A DNA stretch of 64,000 nucleotides from Lachnospiraceae bacterium (GTDB lineage Bacteria; Bacillota; Clostridia; Lachnospirales; Lachnospiraceae): positions 1-64,000 of the forward strand of contig JAHZFJ010000015.1 in the NCBI GenBank assembly GCA_019421365.1. The letters are read 5' to 3'. The stretch's first letter is position 1. The number at the start of each line of letters is the position of its first letter. The position numbers and the translations under genes were made by a program. The notes below the pieces were generated by a model. That model did not search any database. It worked only from the letters and a program-made list of their open reading frames with translations, and was not told the DNA's origin. Below are positions 43,025 through 51,822 of this stretch, piece by piece.

Positions 43025-45565
43025 CTATTCTATAAAGCTAACAAAGATATTACCTGCTTTTTCAAACATTAGAGAGCTATCTTTGTAGCCTTCTTTCCAT
43101 GTATTACCTCGTTCAGGATCAATCATGGTAATATTGAATTCATCATATCCAGTTATTAATACTGCTTGCCCATTATTCTTCATAGCAATAACTGCTCTAC
43201 CTTCACTGACATAGTAAAGGACTTCATCTAGTGTACTTCCAGTAAGATTGATCGGTTCTTTCTTCATATACTGTGTTAGTATATCCATAATTGAACGTTT
43301 TTTATCCCCAATCTGACTATCTGTAACATTAACTCCTGAATTTGCTAAAAGCATCTTGGCACAGGCTTTTATACTCGTTAGTCCGCTGTTTGAATAAATC
43401 GGTGTTATACTACTTATATTTGCCCTTGTGGTTTTCTTTCCACGTTCCCAAATTACTTTAAAATTCTGATTAATAACAGATCCCATTTTCTCATCTGCTA
43501 ATGTGATAGCTTCTCCTGCATTATCATATACTCCAAGAATCTCACCTAATGCGTACACATAATAACGTTCCCTATTGCTACGGTCAATATCAAGTCGTAA
43601 TGTTTTATCTTCCTTAATTACTGTATTCACTGTAGATTTAATATCTGGTTTCTTAGTTAATGTGATAGTGCTTGGAACTGTAAGATATAGTTCCGTTAAC
43701 ATCTTTTCCGTTACTCTAGTTGTTACTTCAATCTTAGATGTATTAGTTTCAGACCTGTTGAGAATAAAATCAGATTCAGCTGGAGCATAATTTGTTTCAC
43801 TACTTGCAGTTTTTTTCACTCTCTTCAATTCAATAACGTTATCTTTTACTGTTGCACCTACAGTATAATATTTCTTAACCGAATACGTTTTTAATTCTTC
43901 TTGTTCTTTACTCACTATAGAGACTTTATATGCTGGGGCTAGAATTGTTCCATCTGTATCTGTCGATAAATCAGAATCCTTTACATATCCCAAAATTAGA
44001 TTTTCATTTATCTTGCCAAAGATGCGAATACTCTGCCCTTCTTTTGCCTTAATATAACTCTTAGCTCCTGTTTCTAAATCAAGTAAGATAATACTAGTTG
44101 CTTTACCAAGTTCGTTGTCATCTGTCCAAGCAATATACGAGCCTTTATGTGAAATCATTATATTATCGGGATTTGCATCTTCAACGATTGTTTCTAACTT
44201 CTTGGTAATCATATTATATGCAAATATCTGATCCTGTAGCGAGAAGTAGAATACACTTGAACGATTAACATAACTAAATCCCTCTAAATCCTGTTTCATA
44301 ACTTCATACGGTATATTCATTGGAATATATACTTGTTCCTCTATACGATTTTCTACAGAATAGAATCGGTATAGGATAACTGCAGTACGCCCTTCATATT
44401 CCCCTCGATTCATATAACCATATACAACAAAATCTATATTACCATCTGCATCAATATTCAATATCTTAATATCATGTTGATCATAGCAATCCCTTATGAA
44501 ATCTGATTTTTCTTGTTCAAAAGTGAATACTTTAACCATGGAATTAGCTATCATATCGTAATACCACAATGTTTTATTACGTACAAAACAAAGTTTAGTC
44601 TCTGCTTCATCCGTCAAGAAAGGTAAATCATAGAGATTAGACACACCAATCTTAAGTTCCCCTTTCTTAGTACTGATGTAATCAGGATTAAAGGCTGCTT
44701 CTGCTTTTCTTTCATAATAAAGTAGATACATTCTGGTTGGTGTATATTTTACACGGAAGAATTCTGAAACCGTATATTGCTCCACTCCCGTATCCGTTTC
44801 CACTTCTACTTTATATTTTAGTACAAAAGAAGCTGTATCTTGATTCATCTCTGTTACTCGAGTTATTACATCTGTTATAAGAGTAGGTTTTAAACTTCCC
44901 CACATAACCATATCGTAACTAGAATTGATATTCACATAGGCATAACTAGAATTATCCATTGTAGAATTTGTTTCTATATAATTCTCAATTCCCGCATTCT
45001 CATCTTTGTTCAGAATTGCCTCGTGTAGCTGTTCTACGAAATCATATTTCTCATTCAAATGCGCATTAAGAATCTTCTTAATCCTTGTATAAAAATGTAT
45101 TTTTTCCCCCGTTGAAGTTACCGCAGTAATCTTCATGGCGTACTCTTTATTCTCTGCTAATATCTCTTTGATTTTAATCTTAGCTAATTTACTATCATCT
45201 TTCTCCGTAAGAGCACTGATAGAACCTTGTTCAATTAATGTGTACTCATTGCTATCACGTATTTCGTAATTAATCTTCTTAACAACTGATTTTTTTTGAT
45301 CAATACTAATAGTAACCGATTGGTCATTATCTATTAGTGTAATTGTTTCACGTATCATATTAGCATCAATATTGGTACTATAACCATGTAATGGATTCAT
45401 GAGCCCTCGGTCTGTCTCAATATACATTATTGGAAATGTGGTCGATGCCATTGTGGTTGTTGCACCGCTTTCAACTTCTTCTTCCTTAATATTATTCCCC
45501 ATGAGGAAGATTGCTGCCACAAATACTATTACTAATACTAAAAATCGGTATATGTGTTTTAACAT
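43025..45565 (-). CDS. Large exported protein with degenerate C39-like domain
   Basis: The 846-residue protein begins with a membrane anchor (FLVLVIVFVAAIFLMG) and so faces outward. Its middle has propeller-like repeats (residues ~330-560: KLCFVRNKTLWYYD, IDFVVYGYMNRGE, ISHKGSYIAWTDDNE). The last ~120 residues look like a C39-type papain fold (SGLTSIKACAKMLLANSG ... GQAVLITGYDEFNITMIDPERG), but Ser stands for the catalytic Cys and Gln for the catalytic His, so it should not cleave peptides. Function unknown. Confidence 0.8.
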   Translation of the reverse strand: MLKHIYRFLVLVIVFVAAIFLMGNNIKEEEVESGATTTMASTTFPIMYIETDRGLMNPLHGYSTNIDANMIRETITLIDNDQSVTISIDQKKSVVKKINYEIRDSNEYTLIEQGSISALTEKDDSKLAKIKIKEILAENKEYAMKITAVTSTGEKIHFYTRIKKILNAHLNEKYDFVEQLHEAILNKDENAGIENYIETNSTMDNSSYAYVNINSSYDMVMWGSLKPTLITDVITRVTEMNQDTASFVLKYKVEVETDTGVEQYTVSEFFRVKYTPTRMYLLYYERKAEAAFNPDYISTKKGELKIGVSNLYDLPFLTDEAETKLCFVRNKTLWYYDMIANSMVKVFTFEQEKSDFIRDCYDQHDIKILNIDADGNIDFVVYGYMNRGEYEGRTAVILYRFYSVENRIEEQVYIPMNIPYEVMKQDLEGFSYVNRSSVFYFSLQDQIFAYNMITKKLETIVEDANPDNIMISHKGSYIAWTDDNELGKATSIILLDLETGAKSYIKAKEGQSIRIFGKINENLILGYVKDSDLSTDTDGTILAPAYKVSIVSKEQEELKTYSVKKYYTVGATVKDNVIELKRVKKTASSETNYAPAESDFILNRSETNTSKIEVTTRVTEKMLTELYLTVPSTITLTKKPDIKSTVNTVIKEDKTLRLDIDRSNRERYYVYALGEILGVYDNAGEAITLADEKMGSVINQNFKVIWERGKKTTRANISSITPIYSNSGLTSIKACAKMLLANSGVNVTDSQIGDKKRSIMDILTQYMKKEPINLTGSTLDEVLYYVSEGRAVIAMKNNGQAVLITGYDEFNITMIDPERGNTWKEGYKDSSLMFEKAGNIFVSFIE

Positions 45566-45683
45566 ACTATTCCTTCCATCTATTTTATTTATTTAGGTAT
45601 TTGCGAACTCTTTTCCATGTCGACAACATATCTGTGTTTTAAGATCGCCTACTATAAATTCTATCTCCGAGAAAAATCTTAGG

Positions 45684-46865
45684 TTACATAATTGATAAGT
45701 TATCTTTAAACAAATTATATAATGTTGGTTCGATATCCAGATATTCTTTACAACGTATATATTCTTGTAATAATTCCTTTTGATTATTGCCTGGTCCAGT
45801 TTTGACCGCACGTATTAGTATATTCTTTGGTGTATGTTCCATATCAATAAATTCCAGTATCTGCGTCTTGTATCCAAGAATCTCAAGTAAAGAGGCTCTC
45901 ATAGAATCCGTAATTAATGCTGCTGTTCTTTCCTGAATCAAACCATATTTAAGTATAGGTTCTAGCACATCACACTGAATCTGTTTATTTACCTCATGCT
46001 GGCAACATGGTACGGATAAGATTACTTTTGCTCCCCACGTAACCGCTTTATATAGTGCATAATCCGTGGCAGTATCACACGCATGTAAGGTTACCACCAT
46101 ATCTACAAAATCTACTCCTTCATAAGTTGCGATATCACCGTGTAAGAATTCTAACTTTTCATAATTGTATCTCTTTGCTAAATCATTGCATTTATTAATT
46201 ACTTCATCCTTTAGATCTAATCCGATTACATGAATATTATAGCCCTTCACTTCATGTAGATAGTAATACATAGCAAACGTCAAATACGATTTCCCACAAC
46301 CGAAATCGATAATTGTTAACTCATCCTTTTGTTTCAGAACCGCTTCTAGGCTCGGAATAATATCTTCTATAAACTCAAGATAACGATTAATTTGCTTGAA
46401 TTTATCGTATTTGGCATGTACAATTTTACCTTCTGCAGTCATAACACCAAGGTCTACTAAGAAAGGAACTACTGTCCCTTCTTGTAATAGATACTGCTTT
46501 TTACGATTATGTGTTAGGTTTTGTTTAACCCCAACCACTTTTTGTTGTTTTTTCTTGATTGTAACCTTCCCTTTTTTGCTAATTAGAATAATGTATTGTT
46601 TCTCTTTCGTTCTTATTTCTACTTGTTTGAATTCCTCGCCTATCCAGCTTTCTGCTTTTTTCATAATAACGTCTTTTTCATCATTACTATGAAAAACCTG
46701 CTTTCCGTCAAACTGTTCTACTTGAAACAATAATGTCCCTTGCAAAAGGATTGGTCTTATCTTAATCTTTGTAACCCCATTTTTATTAATTGGATTACTA
46801 ATAATAATATCTAATAAATCTATATTTAAAGTCTCTTCAAGTACTGAGACAATGTTGCTATCCAT
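45684..46865 (-). CDS. SAM-dependent methyltransferase
   Basis: The ~393-residue protein has a Rossmann methyltransferase domain in its second half: IIDFGCGKSYLTFAMYY for SAM binding, VIGLDLKDEVINKCNDLA, and VPCCQHEVNKQI near the catalytic loop. The first ~140 residues are a separate lysine-rich domain (KKGKVTIKKKQQKVVG). It resembles the methyltransferase_32-type group; an RNA substrate is possible but unproven. The ATG at 46865 follows GAGGAG; the leader is a structured repeat. Confidence 0.87.
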   Translation of the reverse strand: MDSNIVSVLEETLNIDLLDIIISNPINKNGVTKIKIRPILLQGTLLFQVEQFDGKQVFHSNDEKDVIMKKAESWIGEEFKQVEIRTKEKQYIILISKKGKVTIKKKQQKVVGVKQNLTHNRKKQYLLQEGTVVPFLVDLGVMTAEGKIVHAKYDKFKQINRYLEFIEDIIPSLEAVLKQKDELTIIDFGCGKSYLTFAMYYYLHEVKGYNIHVIGLDLKDEVINKCNDLAKRYNYEKLEFLHGDIATYEGVDFVDMVVTLHACDTATDYALYKAVTWGAKVILSVPCCQHEVNKQIQCDVLEPILKYGLIQERTAALITDSMRASLLEILGYKTQILEFIDMEHTPKNILIRAVKTGPGNNQKELLQEYIRCKEYLDIEPTLYNLFKDNLSIM

Positions 46866-46947
46866 CGTTATTTCTCCTCTCGACAAGTGAATCCCGTTCT
46901 ACTTTAGATTTGTTAACTTATAGCTCCTAAAAGTCAAGCTCCTTGAC

Positions 46948-47073
46948 TTTGCAACGGTCTTACACTTTGTGTAATCCCTAAGCTCTAGAACTCCGTTCTA
47001 TCGCTAACTTAGTGAGTGAAATCAAATACGAACTACGTTAGTGCTTGATTTCCTTCCCCTAAGTTACATTGTA
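46948..47073 (-). promoter_or_regulatory. Multi-hairpin 5' leader, copy D
   Basis: This stretch is homologous to 32553-32647: both read TTTG-AACGGT-TTA-ACTT, CTCTAG-ACT-CGTTCTA, TAACTTA and TAAGTTACATT. Copy D has a longer first arm with an added GAAATCAA/TTGATTTC hairpin. Stem positions differ in sequence yet still pair, which favours an RNA structure. It lies at the 5' end of the methyltransferase transcript. Confidence 0.7.
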
Positions 47074-47096
47074 CCTATTTTCCTACTATTCTACAA
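47068..47096 (-). promoter_or_regulatory. Promoter of the methyltransferase gene
   Basis: TTGTAG and TACAAT are spaced 17 bases apart on the minus strand; the -10 box runs directly into the leader repeat. Confidence 0.65.
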
Positions 47097-47142
47097 CTAT
47101 ATAATTCTTAAAATACTCTTATTTTTATACTTTTTCGCAAAC

Positions 47143-47191
47143 AAAAGCTGTTGCAATCTCTTGTTTAACTACAACCAGAACTTGCAACAGC
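47143..47191 (-). terminator. Terminator after the acidic protein gene
   Basis: GCTGTTGCAA/TTGCAACAGC arms with TTTTGTTTG on the minus strand, starting 17 bases past the stop codon at 47208. Confidence 0.75.
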
Positions 47192-47207
47192 CTCTTAACT
47201 GTTTAGC

Positions 47208-48011
47208 TTATCTCCATCTACGATAACGATATCTTCTTCTACGATTAGTCATCTCTTGAAAGAACATCGTTTGGACCATCTGGTATAGCCAATTTGGCGT
47301 ACCATCTTCACAGCAATCTATACAACGGTTATATGGGCAATACCTATCATTACAAAAATGTTTAATCTCTACCTCGCGATCTTTATTATCTTCTTCATTT
47401 ACATTCATATTCTTAACGTTTTCATAAATACGAATAATTATTCTGCTGATATTCGTATAATCTGGATATTCATCAAACATGCAACTACCAGTATACTCTA
47501 ACTTATCACACTCATCCTCAATACACTGTAAAATTCGTCTTGCGGCTCTTGGATACATGCTCTTCATGTAATCAATATCATCATCTAGTCTATCTTCTTC
47601 TATTTCTCTAGGATTAGGGCGAACGTAATTTGACATATCATCTTGATAATAAGAATTTGGCATGCTAACTCCAAATGGCATACGATAAGGATCGTAACCA
47701 CCATTCTTATATTCATTAATTAGTGATTCAAAATCTATATCATCATTTGATCTTGCTTCATCATAAAAATCTTCTTCTTGCTCATTCTCCATGTTTTCTG
47801 ACTCTTCTTGCATATCATTTTCCAGAAAATTATCTATGATCTCTTCAATCATATCATCTTCATCTTGAATTTCATCAGTATTTTGATTTCTGCTGGCAGT
47901 ATTTGCATTAACCATCTGACGGTACATATCATCATAACTCAAATAATTATTGGTTAAGAAATCAATGTACTCATTAGATGTTTCACTGCATTTACATTTA
48001 TCATTACTCAT
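47208..48011 (-). CDS. Acidic hypothetical protein with Arg-rich tail
   Basis: The 267-residue protein has an Asp/Glu-rich first half (EIQDEDDMIEEIIDNFLEND), a more ordered region at ~150-200 (YMKSMYPRAARRILQCIEDE, MFDEYPDY), a Cys-rich patch (CNDRYCPYNRCIDCC) and a final RRRRYRYRRWR. I know of similar proteins only in Lachnospiraceae, without assigned function. The charge split and Cys patch hint at nucleic-acid or spore-coat-like roles, but that is speculation. Confidence 0.75.
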   Translation of the reverse strand: MSNDKCKCSETSNEYIDFLTNNYLSYDDMYRQMVNANTASRNQNTDEIQDEDDMIEEIIDNFLENDMQEESENMENEQEEDFYDEARSNDDIDFESLINEYKNGGYDPYRMPFGVSMPNSYYQDDMSNYVRPNPREIEEDRLDDDIDYMKSMYPRAARRILQCIEDECDKLEYTGSCMFDEYPDYTNISRIIIRIYENVKNMNVNEEDNKDREVEIKHFCNDRYCPYNRCIDCCEDGTPNWLYQMVQTMFFQEMTNRRRRYRYRRWR

Positions 48012-48073
48012 GATTTATCTCCTCATTACTATATCACTATCTAATATATGAGGTAAAAAATGATATGTGCTAC

Positions 48074-48916
48074 CTAGTAATCTTGATTTAAAATTGGTGT
48101 TGCTACATACAGATTGGTTTTATTAGTCTTTTCGTTATAGGTAAATGCAATATTAACATTAATCTTATTGCCTTCCGACTTAACATAATCACTTATTAGT
48201 CCTGTATATGCATAGATTGTATATAATTCATCGCCACGCTGCTCTACAACTACACTGGCTTGTAAGTCTCTAACAAACTGATTAGTAATTTTATTCCGCT
48301 CATCTATACTTAATTTCCCATCGTACGTTCCTTTGAAAGTCACTTGACTTTCGAATGTAAGCGCTTCTAGTTTAGAAACAATCTTTTCTGCTTTTTTCTT
48401 ATACGAGAGTATACTGTTAACATCTTGATTAATAGTAATATCTAATATCAAGTATCTTCTTACCACGTTCGTATCATTTTTACTCTTTTCACTATTTCTT
48501 ACTAATTTGATAATTGTGGTAGATTGGTCCGTTTCTGTCTTAGTTAAAATTGTGTCTGTATCATCTTCTCGAGTAATTTTGCATTCATCCATTAATCCAA
48601 TCCCCGAAAACACATACTGCAATAGATTCTTCTCATCTTCTTCGCTCATATAATCTGTTCCCATATCAGCAACTAAATATAGATTACTATTCATAACTGC
48701 CGAGTTAGCTTTTGTAAATGCATCAACTAATTTACTATCATCTGTAAAAAACCGATTAACAAGTAACTGAGATAAAACGGCAATCCAAAGGATAGCTACT
48801 ACATAGGTAATACTCTTTACCTTTTTACTTTGTCTCTTAAGTAACTGTGGAATCTTCTTAATAGTATCTAGGATTACAGTAATCCAGTTTTGTGAATTTT
48901 CTATATTATGATTCAT
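48074..48916 (-). CDS. YwmB-like exported protein
   Basis: The 280-residue protein has a cytoplasmic N-terminus of ~35 residues, one membrane helix (ITYVVAILWIAVLSQLLVN) and an outer domain. The outer domain and its position just after atpC fit the YwmB family, which lies in the same place in Bacillus and is linked to sporulation genes. Sequence similarity to YwmB is weak by eye, so this is partly a positional call. Confidence 0.6.
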   Translation of the reverse strand: MNHNIENSQNWITVILDTIKKIPQLLKRQSKKVKSITYVVAILWIAVLSQLLVNRFFTDDSKLVDAFTKANSAVMNSNLYLVADMGTDYMSEEDEKNLLQYVFSGIGLMDECKITREDDTDTILTKTETDQSTTIIKLVRNSEKSKNDTNVVRRYLILDITINQDVNSILSYKKKAEKIVSKLEALTFESQVTFKGTYDGKLSIDERNKITNQFVRDLQASVVVEQRGDELYTIYAYTGLISDYVKSEGNKINVNIAFTYNEKTNKTNLYVATPILNQDY

Positions 48917-49009
48917 GAAATCGCCCCCATATTCTTTTAATAATTAATATTGTGATGTCTTAATTATTTCCAGAATTTATCTATTTAAACACAAGGGGTT
49001 TTATAAAGC

Positions 49010-49050
49010 AAAAAAATAGCTACACAACTAATACAGTTGTGTAGCTATTT
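49010..49050 (-). terminator. Terminator of the ATP synthase operon
   Basis: A 16-bp perfect stem (AAATAGCTACACAACT and its complement) with a run of T on the minus strand starts eight bases past the atpC stop. Confidence 0.92.
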
Positions 49051-49057
49051 AACTTAC

Positions 49058-49477
49058 CTAGCGTCCTGACTTTTCGGCTAATTCAATACGAATTAACGAA
49101 CGGCGTAATGCCATTTCGGCACGTGTCGTATTGATTTGTCCCGCATCTGTTCCCATCAGGCGACGTTCTGCACGAATCTTTGCTTCATTGGCACGATTAA
49201 TATCAATCTCATCTGGCCATTCACAAGTTTCAGCTAATATAATTACTTTATCCTGAAGAATCTCAAGAAATCCACTTAGTAACGCAGCTTCCTTTACCTC
49301 TCCATTGTTTGTAATCTTAAGTACACCAGGTGCAATGATTGCAGTTAAAGGAATATGATCTTTATAAACACCAATGTCACCTTCTGTTGTCTTAAGTTCA
49401 ATCATCTCAGCATCGCCTTCAAAGAAGATTCGGTCAGGTGTAACAATTTGTAGATTAAATGTTTTTGTATCTGCCAT
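49058..49477 (-). CDS. atpC: F1 ATP synthase epsilon subunit
   Basis: The 139-residue epsilon subunit joins the central stalk and can inhibit ATP hydrolysis. The N-terminal beta-sandwich (LQIVTPDRIFFEGDAEMIELKTTEGDIGV) and C-terminal helical pair (ANEAKIRAERRLMG) are complete. Last gene of the operon. Confidence 0.97.
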   Translation of the reverse strand: MADTKTFNLQIVTPDRIFFEGDAEMIELKTTEGDIGVYKDHIPLTAIIAPGVLKITNNGEVKEAALLSGFLEILQDKVIILAETCEWPDEIDINRANEAKIRAERRLMGTDAGQINTTRAEMALRRSLIRIELAEKSGR

Positions 49478-49526
49478 TTAAGCACCTCAACTTTCCAGTG
49501 ACAATACACCTTCACACTGATCTCAC

Positions 49527-50918
49527 TTACTTAACGCGAGCAAGAACGTCATCTATATTACCTGCATTAAGGAAATGACTTTCAGGTATATCATCATGTT
49601 TACCTTCAATAATTTCTTTAAAGCCTTGGATTGTTTCAGCGATTGGTACATATTTACCTTTTAAGCCTGTAAACTGTTCTGCAACATTGAAAGGCTGTGA
49701 AAGGAATCTTTGTACTTTTCTAGCTCTAGATACAATAAGTTTTTCTTCTTCTGATAATTCATCCATACCAAGAATAGCAATAATATCTTGTAATTCTTTG
49801 TATTTTTGAAGAATCTCTTGAACTCCACGAGCTACTTTGTAGTGTTCTTCACCAACGATACGTGGATCAAGAATTCTTGAAGTAGATTCAAGTGGATCTA
49901 CAGCTGGGTAGATACCAAGCTCTACGATTGAACGTGAAAGTACTGTCTTCGCATCAAGGTGGGCGAATGTTGTTGCTGGAGCTGGATCAGTTAAGTCATC
50001 GGCTGGAACATATACAGCTTGAACAGATGTAATAGAACCATTCTTAGTCGATGTGATACGCTCTTGTAATGCACCCATTTCTGTTTGAAGAGTTGGTTGG
50101 TAACCAACGGCACTTGGCATACGTCCAAGTAACGCAGATACCTCGGAACCAGCTTGAGTAAAGCGGAAAATGTTATCGATAAATAATAACACGTCTTTTC
50201 CTTCTTTATCACGGAAGTTCTCAGCGATTGTTAGTCCTGTAAGACCAACACGCATTCTCGCACCAGGTGGTTCATTCATCTGACCAAAAACCATGGCTGT
50301 CTTATTAAGAACTCCAGATTCCATCATTTCATAATAAAGGTCATTACCTTCTCTTGTTCTTTCACCAACACCTGTGAATACAGAGTATCCACCGTGTTCT
50401 GTTGCGATATTGGTAATAAGCTCTTGAATAAGAACTGTTTTACCTACACCAGCACCACCGAATAGACCGATTTTACCACCTTTAAGGTATGGACAAAGTA
50501 AATCAACTACCTTAATACCAGTCTCTAACATCTCTGTAGATGTAGATTGTTCTTCGTATGCAGGCGCTTTTCTATGAATAGGATTAAACTGAGCGCCATC
50601 TGGAACTGGTTTATCATCAATTGGTTGACCAAGTACGTTGAACATACGTCCAAGTGTTGCTTCACCAACTGGTACAGATATTGGTGCACCTGTAGCAATG
50701 GCATCCATACCACGAACTAAACCGTCTGTAGGACCCATGGCGATACACCTAACTGTATCATCACCAAGATGTTGTGCTACTTCTACAACTAATTTGCCGC
50801 CATCTGCTGTAGGGATATCAATTGCATCATATATTTCAGGAAGTTTACCTTCACTATACTTTATATCAAGTACCGCACCGATAATCTGAGTGATTTTACC
50901 AACATTTTTATCTGCCAT
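49527..50918 (-). CDS. atpD: F1 ATP synthase beta subunit
   Basis: The 463-residue catalytic subunit has the Walker A GGAGVGKTVLIQELI, the GERTREGNDLY motif with the catalytic Glu, and Walker B DVLLFIDNIFRFTQAGSE. The C-terminal ILGMDELSEEEKL is the DELSEED-type region. It is one of the best conserved genes here and useful for placing the organism. Confidence 0.99.
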   Translation of the reverse strand: MADKNVGKITQIIGAVLDIKYSEGKLPEIYDAIDIPTADGGKLVVEVAQHLGDDTVRCIAMGPTDGLVRGMDAIATGAPISVPVGEATLGRMFNVLGQPIDDKPVPDGAQFNPIHRKAPAYEEQSTSTEMLETGIKVVDLLCPYLKGGKIGLFGGAGVGKTVLIQELITNIATEHGGYSVFTGVGERTREGNDLYYEMMESGVLNKTAMVFGQMNEPPGARMRVGLTGLTIAENFRDKEGKDVLLFIDNIFRFTQAGSEVSALLGRMPSAVGYQPTLQTEMGALQERITSTKNGSITSVQAVYVPADDLTDPAPATTFAHLDAKTVLSRSIVELGIYPAVDPLESTSRILDPRIVGEEHYKVARGVQEILQKYKELQDIIAILGMDELSEEEKLIVSRARKVQRFLSQPFNVAEQFTGLKGKYVPIAETIQGFKEIIEGKHDDIPESHFLNAGNIDDVLARVK

Positions 50919-50937
50919 TCTTTTGTTTCACTCCTTT

Positions 50938-51810
50938 TTAATTAATTGCAGAAGCTCCCGCAACAATCTCTGTTAATTCTTGCGTAATCGAGCTTTGTCT
51001 TGCGCGGTTATAACTTAACGAAAGGTCGCTAATCATATCTTCCGCATTATTTGTCGCAGAATCCATGGCCTGCATTCTTGCACCGTTTTCACTAGCAAGT
51101 GCTTCAACTAAAGCACCATAGATTAAGCTATTCATATATTTAGGGATAATCATATCCAATGCTTCCTCTGCACTTGGTTCATAGTTCATTAACGTAAGAG
51201 CCTCTACAGAGTTTGCTTCTGATTCTTCTTTTTTTCCCATACTTGGGTCAACAGGAAGTAATTTAATCAATGTAGGGATATGAGTAACCGTATTCTTAAA
51301 TCTAGTATAAGCAAGATAAATCTCGCCAACTTCGTTGTTTGAGAACGCTTCTAATACCGCAGCACCTATTTCAGCTGCATCCTTGTACATAGGTTCATTT
51401 ATTACTTCGGAATAATCCGCTTTTATTTCATAGCCGTAGCGTGCTAAGGAATCTCTTCCTTTTCTTCCTACTGCATAGATTATAGCGTCTTCTTTCTTAA
51501 TATCAGAATTCTTGATTAACTTTGTAATATTTGAATTGTATCCACCAGCAAGACCACGATTTGAGGTAATTACGATAATTGCCTTCTTTGGTGAATCTCC
51601 TGCTTGTAGATATGGATGCGAGATGTTACCAGATTTCGCGAGCATCGAGCTAACCGTATCATACATATAATCAAAATATGGTTTGGAGCTCTCTGCTCTA
51701 CCTTTTGCTCTTTGAAGTTTTACAGTCGAAACTAACTTCATGGCTTTGGTTATCTGTTGGGTGCTTTGTATACTGCCTTTACGTCTCTTGATCTCTCTCA
51801 TTGAGGCCAT
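50938..51810 (-). CDS. atpG: F1 ATP synthase gamma subunit
   Basis: The 290-residue rotor subunit has the long N- and C-terminal helices (REIKRRKGSIQSTQQITKAM and SLSYNRARQSSITQELTEI) and the central ITSNRGLAGGYN motif. Its order between atpA and atpD is standard. Confidence 0.98.
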   Translation of the reverse strand: MASMREIKRRKGSIQSTQQITKAMKLVSTVKLQRAKGRAESSKPYFDYMYDTVSSMLAKSGNISHPYLQAGDSPKKAIIVITSNRGLAGGYNSNITKLIKNSDIKKEDAIIYAVGRKGRDSLARYGYEIKADYSEVINEPMYKDAAEIGAAVLEAFSNNEVGEIYLAYTRFKNTVTHIPTLIKLLPVDPSMGKKEESEANSVEALTLMNYEPSAEEALDMIIPKYMNSLIYGALVEALASENGARMQAMDSATNNAEDMISDLSLSYNRARQSSITQELTEIVAGASAIN

Positions 51811-51822
51811 AACGTCACCCCT

